64,000 bases of DNA from Novosphingobium naphthalenivorans NBRC 102051 (GCF_001590985.1 NZ_BCTX01000010.1:1-64000), one strand, 5' to 3'. Counted from the stretch's first letter, positions 54,902 through 63,895 are shown. The notes: a model not told the origin generated them from the letters alone. Numbers and translations are program-made.

Positions 54902-56287
54902 ATGAGCGCTAGCGGTTGGGATACAACGAGACTGGTTCTTGTTGTCGGCCTGAGCGACATTGTCCGGTGGCCGGAAAGCACGCTGGAAGCGTTCTGGAAC
55001 GCCGCATCGGTGCGCTGGTCGGCCCCGTTCGAAGCGCTGGCGCGCGAACGCCGCGGTGCGCCGCTGCGCGACCGGTTCGAGGCTGCGTCTCTGGCCGCGC
55101 CGACACGGCAGGCCTATCGCGACGACGTGCTCGCCTCCGTGCGCGAATGGCGCGGCCGTGGCGGACGGGTTGCGCTCGTTTCGGACGGCCATCCCGAAGC
55201 GGCCCGCGCCGTGGGAGCCCACCTCGGCCTGTTCGACGAAATTCACGACGTGGCGGGCCCTGGCACGGCCCGCAGCAACCGCCTCGACGCTCTTCTGGGG
55301 CAGGGATGTTATGCCGAATTAGAGCATCTGACAGCTCTACCATCCGATCTGGCGCCGGTATTGAGGCCGGTCCTGACGGCAGCGGAAGTAACGCCGGAAA
55401 AGCCGCGCCGCCGGATGCCTGCAGCCCTGCGGCTGGTTCGCCCGCACCAGTGGCTCAAGAATTTCCTGATCTTCGTGCCGATGATCGCCGCGCATGAACT
55501 TACGGCCGCGGCTTTCGGGCAGGCCCTGCTGGCCTTCATCGCCTTCAGCCTGATCGCTTCCAGTACATATGTCCTCAATGACCTGCTGGACCTCAACGCG
55601 GATCGTGCGCATCCCCGCAAGTGCAACCGGCCGCTGGCATCGGGCGCCGTCAGTCTGCCGCTGGGCACCGCCATGGTGCCAGCCCTGGCCTTGGCAGGCA
55701 TTGCGGTTGCGCTGATCTCCGGCCCGGCCCTGCTGGGCATGTTGCTGCTCTACTTCGCCGCCACGGCCGCCTATTCGTTCAAGCTCAAGCGGCTGGTGGT
55801 CATCGATATCTGCATGTTGGCCGTGCTCTATACCATGCGCATTCTGGCAGGCAGCGCGGCGACGGGAATTCCGAGTTCGGTCTGGCTGCTGGCCTTTTCG
55901 ATCTTCTTTTTTTTCTCACTCGCCGCCGTGAAGCGTCAGGCCGAACTGGTCGACGGCGTCGCTTCCGGGCTGGTGACGGCGCATGGACGCGGATACCATG
56001 TCGATGACCTTGCCGTTATCGGCAACATCGTGGTGGCTTCGGGCATGATCTCGGTAATGGTGCTGGCACTCTATGCCAATTCGGCGCCGGTGCTCCAGCT
56101 CTACAGCCGGCCCGAGATGCTGTGGGGAGTCTGCCTGATCCTCCTGTTCTGGAACAGCCGCATCGCGATCCTGACCCATCGCGGCGAGATGCACGACGAT
56201 CCGCTGGTGTTCGCCGCCTGCGACCGCACGAGCCAGCTTTGCGGCCTCGCCATCCTCGCGCTGGGCGTGGCCGGGACGATGCTGTGA
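54902..56287 (+). CDS. UbiA-family decaprenyl-phosphate phosphoribosyltransferase-like protein with degenerate HAD domain
   Basis: 461 residues. About 1-150 is a HAD-type domain in which the DxDxT nucleophile is replaced (LVLVVGLSDIVRW) although LVSDGHPEAARAVGAHLGLFDE survives. About 175-461 is a nine-helix UbiA prenyltransferase with RPHQWLKN (180-187) and the Asp motif NDLLDLNADR (226-235), as in mycobacterial Rv3806c. It would transfer 5-phosphoribose from PRPP to polyprenyl phosphate at the inner membrane. ATG at 54902 has AGGGGA 8 bases upstream. First gene of a six-gene overlapping operon. Confidence 0.88.
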   Translation: MSASGWDTTRLVLVVGLSDIVRWPESTLEAFWNAASVRWSAPFEALARERRGAPLRDRFEAASLAAPTRQAYRDDVLASVREWRGRGGRVALVSDGHPEAARAVGAHLGLFDEIHDVAGPGTARSNRLDALLGQGCYAELEHLTALPSDLAPVLRPVLTAAEVTPEKPRRRMPAALRLVRPHQWLKNFLIFVPMIAAHELTAAAFGQALLAFIAFSLIASSTYVLNDLLDLNADRAHPRKCNRPLASGAVSLPLGTAMVPALALAGIAVALISGPALLGMLLLYFAATAAYSFKLKRLVVIDICMLAVLYTMRILAGSAATGIPSSVWLLAFSIFFFFSLAAVKRQAELVDGVASGLVTAHGRGYHVDDLAVIGNIVVASGMISVMVLALYANSAPVLQLYSRPEMLWGVCLILLFWNSRIAILTHRGEMHDDPLVFAACDRTSQLCGLAILALGVAGTML

Positions 56288-56733
56288 GCCCGCACGTCCT
56301 TGCCGCGCGGTATATCGCCTTTGCGGTGCTTGCCACTGTAGCGAACCTTGCCGTCCAGCGCGTCGTCTTCGCTGGCGCAGGCGCCGCACCGGCGCTGGCG
56401 CCCGCCATTGTGTTTGGCGCGGCAGTGGCGGCAGGGACGCTGGCCGGGCTGGTCCTCAAGTATGTTCTCGATAAACGCTGGATCTTCGACGACCGTTCGC
56501 AGGGCCTGCAAGCGCACGGCAAACGGTTCTCGCTCTATGTCCTGATGGGCGTGGCGACGACGGCCATATTCTGGGGCGCCGAGACGCTGTTCTGGCTGAT
56601 CTGGCACTCGCAGATCGCGCGCGAAACCGGGGCCGCCATCGGCCTGTCGATCGGGTATGTCGTGAAATACCGGCTCGATCGCCGGTTCGTTTTCTCCCGG
56701 CAGGACGCGCAGGACTGGAGTCCGGCGCCGTGA
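56284..56733 (+). CDS. GtrA-family membrane protein
   Basis: 149 residues with four membrane helices and the GtrA features GTLAGLVLKYVLDKRWIFDDR and GYVVKYRLDRRFVFS. GtrA proteins help position or flip polyprenyl-phosphate-linked sugars; mycobacterial Rv3789 is the homologue beside DprE1/DprE2. The GTG start lies within the UbiA stop (GTGA overlap). Confidence 0.88.
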   Translation: MSPHVLAARYIAFAVLATVANLAVQRVVFAGAGAAPALAPAIVFGAAVAAGTLAGLVLKYVLDKRWIFDDRSQGLQAHGKRFSLYVLMGVATTAIFWGAETLFWLIWHSQIARETGAAIGLSIGYVVKYRLDRRFVFSRQDAQDWSPAP

Positions 56734-58046
56734 TGCTGTCGGGCTGGGGCCGGTTCCCCCGGCAGGACTGCCTTGTCCATGTCCCCCGCTCCGAAGCGGA
56801 CTTGCAGGCCTTGATCGCGCAGGGGCCGTTGATCGCCAGAGGCAATGGGCGCGGATATGGAGACTGCGCGCTCGGCCCCGCCGGCACCATCGACATGCGC
56901 CGGTTCAACCGCATCCTCTCCTTCGACGCGCAAAGCGGCATACTGGTGGCGGAAGCCGGGGTGCTGCTGGCGGACGTGATCGCGGTCTTCCTGCCGCGCG
57001 GCTGGTTTCCCGCAGTCACGCCGGGCACCAAGTTCGTGACGCTGGGCGGCATGGTGGCGGCCGATGTTCACGGCAAGAACCATCACAAGCATGGCAGCTT
57101 CGGCCACTGCGTCGAATGGATCGAACTGCTTGGCGCGGACGGCGAAGTCCGGCGGTGCAGCCGGGAGGAGAACGCCGAGCTGTTCGCATGGACGATCGGC
57201 GGGATGGGGCTGACCGGGATCGTGCTGCGGCTGGCCTTCCGCTTGCGTCCGGTCGAAAGTGGATGGATCCGCCAGCAGACCCTGCCTGCCCCCGATCTCG
57301 AAACGGCGATGGCGCTGTTCGAGGAACATGCCGGAGCGACCTATTCGGTCGCCTGGATCGACTGCCTGCATGGCGGCAAAGGGCTGGGCCGCTCTTCGCT
57401 GATGCTGGGCGAGCACGCGCGGCTGGACGAGTTGGGCGCGCGGCGCGATGCCCCGTTCGCCACGCCGCGCCGCCGGTTCCGCAAAGTGCCTTTCGATGCG
57501 CCGCAAATGGCCCTCAATTCGCTGACCGTGCGGGCTTTCAATGCGCTCTACTATCACCGCGCCGTCGCGCAGCGCGGCGAAGCGCTGGTGGACTGGGACG
57601 GATTTTTCTACCCGCTCGATGCGCTGCTGGAATGGAACCGGATCTATGGCCGCCGCGGTTTTGCGCAGTTCCAGTGCGTTATCCCGCTGGAAAGCGCCGC
57701 TGCCGGTCTGACCGCGCTGCTCCGCACGATCAGCGCCAGCGGGCAAGGCTCGTTCCTGGCCGTGCTGAAACGCATGGGGCCCGGCGAAGGCCCGATTTCC
57801 TTCCCGCGCGAAGGCTATACCCTAGCGCTCGATTTCCCGGTCAACCCGCAGGCGCTTGCCCTGATGGAACGGCTCGATGCCATCACCATCGATCACGGCG
57901 GGCGCTTCTACCTCGCCAAGGATGCGCGCATGAGCGCGGCCACCCTGCGCGCCTCGGACCCGAGAGCCCGCGACCTTGCCGCGCTGCGCGAAGAGCGCGG
58001 CCTCACCTCATTTCGCTCCAGCATGGCGGAAAGGCTCAATCTGTGA
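56733..58046 (+). CDS. DprE1-like FAD-dependent oxidase
   Basis: 437 residues from the ATG at 56733 (a GTG at 56730 is the alternative). VAO-family FAD domain with GNGRGYGDCAL (37-47), PGTKFVTLGGMVAADVHGKN and HHKHGSFGHC (117-126). C-terminal SFPREGYTLALDFPVN and GRFYLAKDARM carry the equivalents of DprE1 Asp389 (Asp367) and Lys418 (Lys396). It should oxidise C2' of polyprenyl-phosphoryl-ribose. The residue at the place of Cys387 is Ala365. The start overlaps the GtrA stop; periplasmic or membrane-associated location is by analogy. Confidence 0.9.
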   Translation: MLSGWGRFPRQDCLVHVPRSEADLQALIAQGPLIARGNGRGYGDCALGPAGTIDMRRFNRILSFDAQSGILVAEAGVLLADVIAVFLPRGWFPAVTPGTKFVTLGGMVAADVHGKNHHKHGSFGHCVEWIELLGADGEVRRCSREENAELFAWTIGGMGLTGIVLRLAFRLRPVESGWIRQQTLPAPDLETAMALFEEHAGATYSVAWIDCLHGGKGLGRSSLMLGEHARLDELGARRDAPFATPRRRFRKVPFDAPQMALNSLTVRAFNALYYHRAVAQRGEALVDWDGFFYPLDALLEWNRIYGRRGFAQFQCVIPLESAAAGLTALLRTISASGQGSFLAVLKRMGPGEGPISFPREGYTLALDFPVNPQALALMERLDAITIDHGGRFYLAKDARMSAATLRASDPRARDLAALREERGLTSFRSSMAERLNL

Positions 58047-58777
58047 CTTCCTCTGTACTCGTAATCGGCGCCCGCTCGGATATCGGCCTGGCGGCAGCCC
58101 ACCGTTTTGCCGCAGCGGGATACGACGTGCAGCTTGCCGCCCGCAACGCGGCCCAGTTGGAGGCCGATGCCGCCGACATCGCCCTGCGCCATGGCGTCCG
58201 CGCGACGATGCACGAACTCGACCTGCTGGCGCCCGGCACCTTCGGGGCTTTCCTCGACAGTCTTCCCGCGCTGCCGCAAGTGGCCATCTGCGCGGTCGGC
58301 CTGCTGGGCGATCAGGCGGTCTCGCAGAGCGATCTGGAAGCAGCGAGCCTTGTCATGCGTAGCAATTACGAAGGACCGGCCCTGATGACCGGCCTGCTCG
58401 CCGAACGCTTCGAGGCGCGCGGCAGCGGGACGCTCGTCGGCATCAGTTCCGTCGCGGGTGATCGGGGCCGGGCCAGCAACTATGTCTATGGTTCGGCCAA
58501 GGCGGGCTACACCGCCTTCCTTTCAGGGCTGCGCAACCGGCTGGCGAAAAAGAACGTCCATGTACTCACGGTCCTGCCCGGCTTCGTGCGGACCCGCATG
58601 ACCGAAGGCATGGACCTGCCCGCCCGCCTAACGGCCGATCCCGGCCAGGTTGCCGAAGCCATTTTCGCAGCCGTCTCGAAAAAGCGCGACGTGATCTATG
58701 TGAAGCCGGTCTGGCGGCTGGTGATGGGCGTGATCCGCGCCGTGCCCGAACGCATCTTCAAGGGAACGCAGCTGTGA
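58043..58777 (+). CDS. DprE2-like SDR
   Basis: 244 residues. Cofactor motif VIGARSDIGLAAA (7-19), SSVAGDRGRASNYVYGSAKAGY with catalytic Ser, Tyr and Lys, and a C-terminal basic amphipathic end. It matches DprE2-type enzymes, which reduce the 2'-keto intermediate to polyprenyl-phosphoryl-arabinose with NADH. The GTG start overlaps the DprE1-like stop by 3 bases. Confidence 0.9.
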   Translation: MTSSVLVIGARSDIGLAAAHRFAAAGYDVQLAARNAAQLEADAADIALRHGVRATMHELDLLAPGTFGAFLDSLPALPQVAICAVGLLGDQAVSQSDLEAASLVMRSNYEGPALMTGLLAERFEARGSGTLVGISSVAGDRGRASNYVYGSAKAGYTAFLSGLRNRLAKKNVHVLTVLPGFVRTRMTEGMDLPARLTADPGQVAEAIFAAVSKKRDVIYVKPVWRLVMGVIRAVPERIFKGTQL

Positions 58778-60027
58778 TCCCATGCCGCTCCCCGGTGGCC
58801 GGGCGGATTGCGGCAAGCCGGCCCCTGCTCTTTGCGGTGATCGCTGCGAGCCTTGTGCTCGTGCTGGTATCCGCCTTGCGCTTTCAGGCGCCGGAACTGC
58901 TGGCCCAGCACAAGGTTCTCACCGACTTCGACGCTTTCCACATTGCCGGCCGCATGGCCGCCGAGGGGCGGGCAGGCGAAACCTATCACATGCGCGAGAT
59001 GCTCGCAGCGCAGCAGCAGGCCTCGGGCGTCCGGGGTTTCATGCCCTGGACTTATCCGCCGCCGTTCACTCTCATGATGCAGGGACTGGCCAGCCTGCCC
59101 GTCGGCGTGGCCTTTGCCCTGTTCACGCTCACGAGCTTCGCTTTCTATCTGTGGGTGCTGCGCCGGATCGCGGGCGAGGCCTTCCTGGCAGTGGTTGTCG
59201 CCGTCATGCCCGCGGTCATCCTCAACCTGCGGACCGGGCAGAACGGCTTCCTCATCGCCGGGTTGATCGGTGCCTTTCTGCTGGCTTTCCGCCATAACCG
59301 GACAGTCGCCGGGCTGCCGCTCGGGCTGATGATCATCAAGCCGCATCTGGCCGCCGGCGTGGGCCTTGTTACACTGCTGCAGCGGCGCTGGCCGGTGCTG
59401 TTCGTAGCAGGGGCAGTGGCCCTTTTGCTCCTGGGCCTCTCCACCTGGGCCTATGGCACCGGCATCTGGCTGGATTTCCGCAACGGCGTGGAAGAGGCCA
59501 GCGGATTTCTCGCCAATGGCGATTACCTCTTGTTCCGCATGAGCTCGCTTTACGCGTCTGCCTATACGTTCGGATTCGGTGCGGCGGGAGCGATGGTGCT
59601 GCAAGTGATCGGCGCCCTTGCCTCGCTCGGGCTGTTGGGCTGGGCCTGCCTGCGCGGGATAGCCTTTCACCATCTTGCAGCGCTCACTTGCGCGGCGTCC
59701 TTGTTCGTCAGCCCTTATGGCTACGACTACGACCTGACGATTCTGGGTATCGCGCTGGCTTTCGTCATCCCCGACCTGCTGGAACGGTGCAGCGGACGGG
59801 ACGTGCTATCGCTGCTCCTGCCGAGCTGGTTCGTGTGCGGGTTCGGTCTGGGCTGGACCACGATCATGACCGTGGACACCAGCACGAGTATCGGTGCTGA
59901 AAACGCCGGAGTGGCCCTGATCGCTCCTGCGCTGGTGTTCCTGTGCTGGCGCACGGCCTCGCTCTTGCACCGTCACAGCGGTGTTCGCACAGAAGCAGGG
60001 GAAGGCCTTTCGGCCAGCCTCGCCTGA
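58774..60027 (+). CDS. GT87-family polytopic glycosyltransferase
   Basis: 417 residues, about ten membrane helices, DUF2029/GT87 family (polyprenol-phosphate-mannose or -arabinose dependent). Motifs: DFDAFHIAGRMAAEGRAGETY in the first periplasmic loop with the catalytic acidic residue, MPWTYPPPFTL, and the IIKPHLAAG helix. It likely transfers a sugar from a polyprenyl phosphate on the periplasmic side. GTG start within the DprE2-like stop. Confidence 0.85.
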   Translation: MIPCRSPVAGRIAASRPLLFAVIAASLVLVLVSALRFQAPELLAQHKVLTDFDAFHIAGRMAAEGRAGETYHMREMLAAQQQASGVRGFMPWTYPPPFTLMMQGLASLPVGVAFALFTLTSFAFYLWVLRRIAGEAFLAVVVAVMPAVILNLRTGQNGFLIAGLIGAFLLAFRHNRTVAGLPLGLMIIKPHLAAGVGLVTLLQRRWPVLFVAGAVALLLLGLSTWAYGTGIWLDFRNGVEEASGFLANGDYLLFRMSSLYASAYTFGFGAAGAMVLQVIGALASLGLLGWACLRGIAFHHLAALTCAASLFVSPYGYDYDLTILGIALAFVIPDLLERCSGRDVLSLLLPSWFVCGFGLGWTTIMTVDTSTSIGAENAGVALIAPALVFLCWRTASLLHRHSGVRTEAGEGLSASLA

Positions 60028-61445
60028 TGCAGGGGTCTGTTGCCACGCCGATGACCACGCCGCGTCAAGGCGGCCGGATTGCGGACCGGGCCATTCCCGC
60101 GCCCGTGCGGTACGCGGCCTATTCCGTGGCCGTGGCGATGCTGGCCGTGGGCTGGAGGGGCGATTTCCCCCTCGATGATGCCTATATCACCATGCACAAT
60201 GCCCGCGCCTTGTTGCAGGGCTGGGATGCGACTTACGCCGTATCGCCCCTCATCGGTGCTACCAGTCTGGCCCATCTGGCGCTGATGGCAGGCCTGGGGC
60301 TGGTCATGCCCTTGCCTTATGCCGCCATGACCATCTGCCTCGCCGCCGCCCTGGCCTATGCCGTAGGGCTCGATCTGCTGGTGCAGCGCGCAGGCGCAAG
60401 AGGCTGGCAGGTTCCGGTTCTCACGCTGACCGGTCTGTTGGCCGGAACCCTGCCAACCCTGATGGCAAATGGGCTCGAAACCGGGCTGGCCTGCGCGACG
60501 GTGACTTGGCTGCTCCTGCTCGATCGCCGCTTGCCCTTGCTGGCCGGGATTGCGCCTTTTGTAAGGCCTGAGCTGGCCATTCTGGCCGGCCTTGCCATGC
60601 TGCAGACACTGCGGGATGCGAGCCATGCCCGGCGTGTGCAAGCCATCGCATGGGCACTGGCCGGGGCGTTGCCGTTCGCGGCCTGGAGCTATTTCGCAAC
60701 CGGACATATTCTGCCTGGGACGATGGCCGCCAAGCTCGCATTTTTCCGCGAGGCAGACTGGTCCATTGCCCAACGCGTCCTTGCCCTCGGCGGCGGGCTG
60801 GTGAATTCAGGCCTTATCGTTCTGCTTCCGGGGCTGGCCGGCCTTCGGGACTGGCGGGCCTGGGGCTTTCTGACCCCAGTTGTCCTCTTTCTCTTGCTGC
60901 TGCTTCCCGGTGCCTTCACCTGGAATGCGGCGCGCTATCTGGGACCGCTGGTGCCGGTTTTCATTCTGGGATACGCGCAGGCGAACAGAGCGCGTGTCAT
61001 GTCCATTCTGATCGCATTTGTGGGCTTGAGCGCGGCCTTCGGTCTGCCTGGCCGCATGGCCGATCTAGACAGGGACCGCGCTTGGTATGGAGCTCAAGTC
61101 ACAGCCATGCGCGCCAGCCTCACTCCGCTCCCACCCGGGTCCCGGATCCTCATCCACGATGCCGGCATGGCCGCATGGGCGGCACCGCAGATGCGCCTGA
61201 TCGATGTTGTAGGGCTCAAAACGCCATCCAGCATCGCGGCGCATCAGGCGGCAACGCGCGACGCCTGTCACTGGGGCAGAGCGCTGGACCGGATCGCACG
61301 TGCCAATCGCGCGCAATATGCACTGGTCCTGGAGCGGCCCTTCTGGAACTGTGTGCGGTCGAACCTTTCCGGTCTCGGATGGACGTTCTCGCCTTTGCCG
61401 TCCCACGGCAGCGCGTATCATCTCTACGCGATAACGAAGCCCTGA
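60027..61445 (+). CDS. GT89/AftB-like polytopic arabinofuranosyltransferase
   Basis: 472 residues, about ten membrane helices plus a C-terminal soluble part of about 110 residues. The first loop has FPLDDAYITMHNARALLQG, the DDAxI acidic motif of GT-C enzymes such as AftB (GT89), followed by SPLIGATSLAHLAL. In mycobacteria AftB uses decaprenyl-phosphoryl-arabinose, exactly the product the preceding genes should make. ATG at 60027 shares a base with the previous stop. The acceptor glycan is unknown. Confidence 0.75.
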   Translation: MQGSVATPMTTPRQGGRIADRAIPAPVRYAAYSVAVAMLAVGWRGDFPLDDAYITMHNARALLQGWDATYAVSPLIGATSLAHLALMAGLGLVMPLPYAAMTICLAAALAYAVGLDLLVQRAGARGWQVPVLTLTGLLAGTLPTLMANGLETGLACATVTWLLLLDRRLPLLAGIAPFVRPELAILAGLAMLQTLRDASHARRVQAIAWALAGALPFAAWSYFATGHILPGTMAAKLAFFREADWSIAQRVLALGGGLVNSGLIVLLPGLAGLRDWRAWGFLTPVVLFLLLLLPGAFTWNAARYLGPLVPVFILGYAQANRARVMSILIAFVGLSAAFGLPGRMADLDRDRAWYGAQVTAMRASLTPLPPGSRILIHDAGMAAWAAPQMRLIDVVGLKTPSSIAAHQAATRDACHWGRALDRIARANRAQYALVLERPFWNCVRSNLSGLGWTFSPLPSHGSAYHLYAITKP

Positions 61446-61449
61446 AGCC

Positions 61450-61833
61450 ATGGCGCGCCGAAGAGTGAAAGTCTTCTTCGATGGCGGTTGTCGCCCCAAC
61501 CCGGGCCGGATGGAGGCCGCCATCGTAGTGCGCGGCGTCGTGCATCTGTTCGACGATCTCGGCATCGGAACAAACACCGACGCCGAGTGGCTGGCCCTGA
61601 TCCTGGCACTGGAAGTGTCGCAGGCGTCCGGCCTGAGCGAGGTCGAGTTGATCGGCGATTCGCGCGAAGTGATAACGCAAGCCAATGCCGCTCTGGCCAA
61701 TCACCGCACCGAACACCGTCATGCAGCCCGGTTCCTGACCCTGGCCGCCAAGGCCCCACCCGCCCGAATCCGCTGGATCAAGCGCGAACAGAACCTGGCC
61801 GGCATCGCCCTCGATGCCCGGCACTCACGGTAG
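61450..61833 (+). CDS. RNase H-like protein
   Basis: 127 residues, RNase HI fold. The catalytic acids are visible: Asp11 in FFDGGCRPNPG, Glu46 in TDAEWLALILAL and Asp70 in LIGDSREVI; a last Asp lies in ALDARHSR. The lack of an RNA-binding basic protrusion and the short length suggest the plant/bacterial RNase H-like group rather than RnhA itself. Starts 4 bases after the previous stop. The 151-base gap after it is AT-rich. Confidence 0.82.
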   Translation: MARRRVKVFFDGGCRPNPGRMEAAIVVRGVVHLFDDLGIGTNTDAEWLALILALEVSQASGLSEVELIGDSREVITQANAALANHRTEHRHAARFLTLAAKAPPARIRWIKREQNLAGIALDARHSR

Positions 61834-61984
61834 CCCGCGCCTTCTCCCATCCGCATGTCGGCAATCCTTTCGCTGTCTCACATTCATTATCCCCTCTCTC
61901 TGCAATTTAATCAGTATACATCTTATATTGACTCTGCAGATCGACCAGTTATCCCTATCCGGGAAACGCGAACGGAGCACGGGC

Positions 61985-63235
61985 TTGGGCACGGACGAAG
62001 TCATCATTATCGGCGCCGGAATTGGTGGGTTGAGCCTGGCGCTCATGCTCCACGAGCGCGGTATAAAAAGCACGATTTTCGAAGCTGCACCGCAGCTTTC
62101 CCCTCTCGGAGTGGGTATCAGCGTTCTCCCCCACGCCAGTGCGCAGCTATGCGAACTTGGCTTGCGCGAAGCGCTGGAGCGCACGGCGATTACGGCCCGC
62201 AATTCCTGTTTCTACACGCGCTTCGGTCAGCTGGTTCATACCGAGGCCGTGGGCCTCTCGGCCGGCTATGACGTCCCCCAGTTCCAGATCCACCGCGGTG
62301 ATCTGCAGCAGATCCTGGCAAGCGCTCTCGTAGCGCGCACCGGCACCCGGACAATCGTCACAGGCCATCGCTGCACAGGTTTTGAGCAGCGCGGGGACAA
62401 GGTCCTCGTTCACTTCGTGGACGCTACAGGAACTCCTTTGCCAAGTGTGATCGGTTCCGCGCTGGTCGGGGCAGACGGCATCCATTCCGCCATCCGCAGC
62501 CTTCTGCATCCCGATGATGGCCCGCCGATCTATTCAGGCGTCAACATGTGGCGCGGCGTCACGCGCTGGAAGCCCTATCTTGATGGTGCAAGCTACGTCA
62601 GGGCCGGTTGGCTTAGCCATGGGAAAATGGTCATCTACCCCATTCGGGACAATATCGACGGACAAGGCACACAACTGATAAACTGGGTCGCCGAAATCGA
62701 AACACCGGACCACACGCGCCAGGACTGGAACCGCCGAGGCCGCCTCGACGACTTCATCCACGCGTTCGAGGACTGGCATTTCGACTTCCTGGATGTGCCT
62801 GCGATGATCCGCGCGGCCGACACGATCCTCGAATATCCCATGGTCGATAAAGATCCCCTGCCATGGTGGTCCAAAGGCACGGTGACACTGCTCGGAGATG
62901 CCGCCCATCCCATGTATCCGCGCGGTTCCAACGGCGCGGGCCAGGCCATTCTCGATGCGCGGGCGCTGGCCGACGCGCTCGCGGCTGGCAGCGGGAAGAT
63001 CGAGGCGGCTCTTCAGGAATACGCGGACCAGCGCCTTCCTGCGACATCCCGGGTTGTGCAAACCAACCGCACCACCCCGCCCGACGTAATCCTGAAAGTC
63101 GTGCATGAACGCTCGGGCGACCGCCCTTTCGAGCGTATAGAGGATGTTATCGACCCTGCCGAACTGGCCGCGATCAGCAACAGCTACAAAGCCGTGGCTG
63201 GCTACGCCCGCGATCAGGTCCGCTCGGCCACCTGA
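61985..63235 (+). CDS. PhzS-like FAD-dependent aromatic monooxygenase
   Basis: 416 residues. Group A flavoprotein hydroxylase: GAGIGGLSLAL (10-20), a DG motif region LVGADGIHSAIRSLLHPD and GDAAHPMYPRGSNGAGQAI for FAD/NADH. The long stretches ITRWRGVT-like NMWRGVTRW, NWVAEIETP and ILEYPMVDKDPLPWW match PhzS-type flavin oxidoreductases closely. It probably hydroxylates an aromatic or heteroaromatic acid. TTG start at 61985 with GGAG 7 bases upstream. Confidence 0.88.
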   Translation: MGTDEVIIIGAGIGGLSLALMLHERGIKSTIFEAAPQLSPLGVGISVLPHASAQLCELGLREALERTAITARNSCFYTRFGQLVHTEAVGLSAGYDVPQFQIHRGDLQQILASALVARTGTRTIVTGHRCTGFEQRGDKVLVHFVDATGTPLPSVIGSALVGADGIHSAIRSLLHPDDGPPIYSGVNMWRGVTRWKPYLDGASYVRAGWLSHGKMVIYPIRDNIDGQGTQLINWVAEIETPDHTRQDWNRRGRLDDFIHAFEDWHFDFLDVPAMIRAADTILEYPMVDKDPLPWWSKGTVTLLGDAAHPMYPRGSNGAGQAILDARALADALAAGSGKIEAALQEYADQRLPATSRVVQTNRTTPPDVILKVVHERSGDRPFERIEDVIDPAELAAISNSYKAVAGYARDQVRSAT

Positions 63236-63247
63236 AGATCGAGGCCC

Positions 63248-63895
63248 TCAAAAAGCGTCGGCCTGCCGTCCTGGAGCCGCCGGGGCGAGCACATCGAGCG
63301 CCTCGACCCGCTCGGCGATGCCGCATGAAAGCGGAAAGGGCGAGAGATCACAGGCGAAGCGGCGAGCATTGGCGACCTGCGGGACAAGACACAGGTCGGC
63401 GATCGTAAGCTTGTCGCCGAGACAATAGCGTCCATGGCGGCACTCACACGACAGCATGGCCTCGAAGCTGGCCATGCCCGTCGCAATCCAGTGCTCGTAC
63501 CATCGCTGCACCCCGCCATCATCAATCCCGAAATCCTGGCGCAGCAAGGTGAGGACCCGCACGTTGTTGAGCGGATGAATGTCACAGGCGATGACCTGCG
63601 ACAGGGCACGAACATAGGCTCGCTCCACCAGATCGGCAGGTAAAAGCGGAGGCTCGGGATAGCGCTCCTCAAGGTACTCCAGGATTGCCAGAGATTGCGT
63701 GAACGCACGCCCTTCCTCGCGAAGGACGGGAACAAGCCCCTGCGGATTGATCGCAAGGAATGCCTCCGTGCGATGCGCTCCACCGGGAAGGCTGATAAAG
63801 CGCGGCGAATAGTCCAGCCCCTTTGCGGCGAGCGCAAGACGCAGCCGATAGGACGTAGAGCTTCGAAAGAAGCCATAGACTTCGCGCGCGGTCAT
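63248..63895 (-). CDS. maiA: zeta-class GST, maleylacetoacetate/maleylpyruvate isomerase
   Basis: 215 residues. N-terminal thioredoxin fold with the glutathione signature SSTSYRLRLAL (12-22) and NPQGLVPVL; the C-terminal helical domain has DIHPLNNVRVL, CLGDKLTIADLCLVPQ. This is the zeta GST that isomerises maleylacetoacetate (tyrosine route) or maleylpyruvate (gentisate route). Its ATG overlaps the stop of the gene upstream, so it is part of a minus-strand catabolic operon whose identity lies outside the window. Confidence 0.88.
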   Translation of the reverse strand: MTAREVYGFFRSSTSYRLRLALAAKGLDYSPRFISLPGGAHRTEAFLAINPQGLVPVLREEGRAFTQSLAILEYLEERYPEPPLLPADLVERAYVRALSQVIACDIHPLNNVRVLTLLRQDFGIDDGGVQRWYEHWIATGMASFEAMLSCECRHGRYCLGDKLTIADLCLVPQVANARRFACDLSPFPLSCGIAERVEALDVLAPAAPGRQADAF

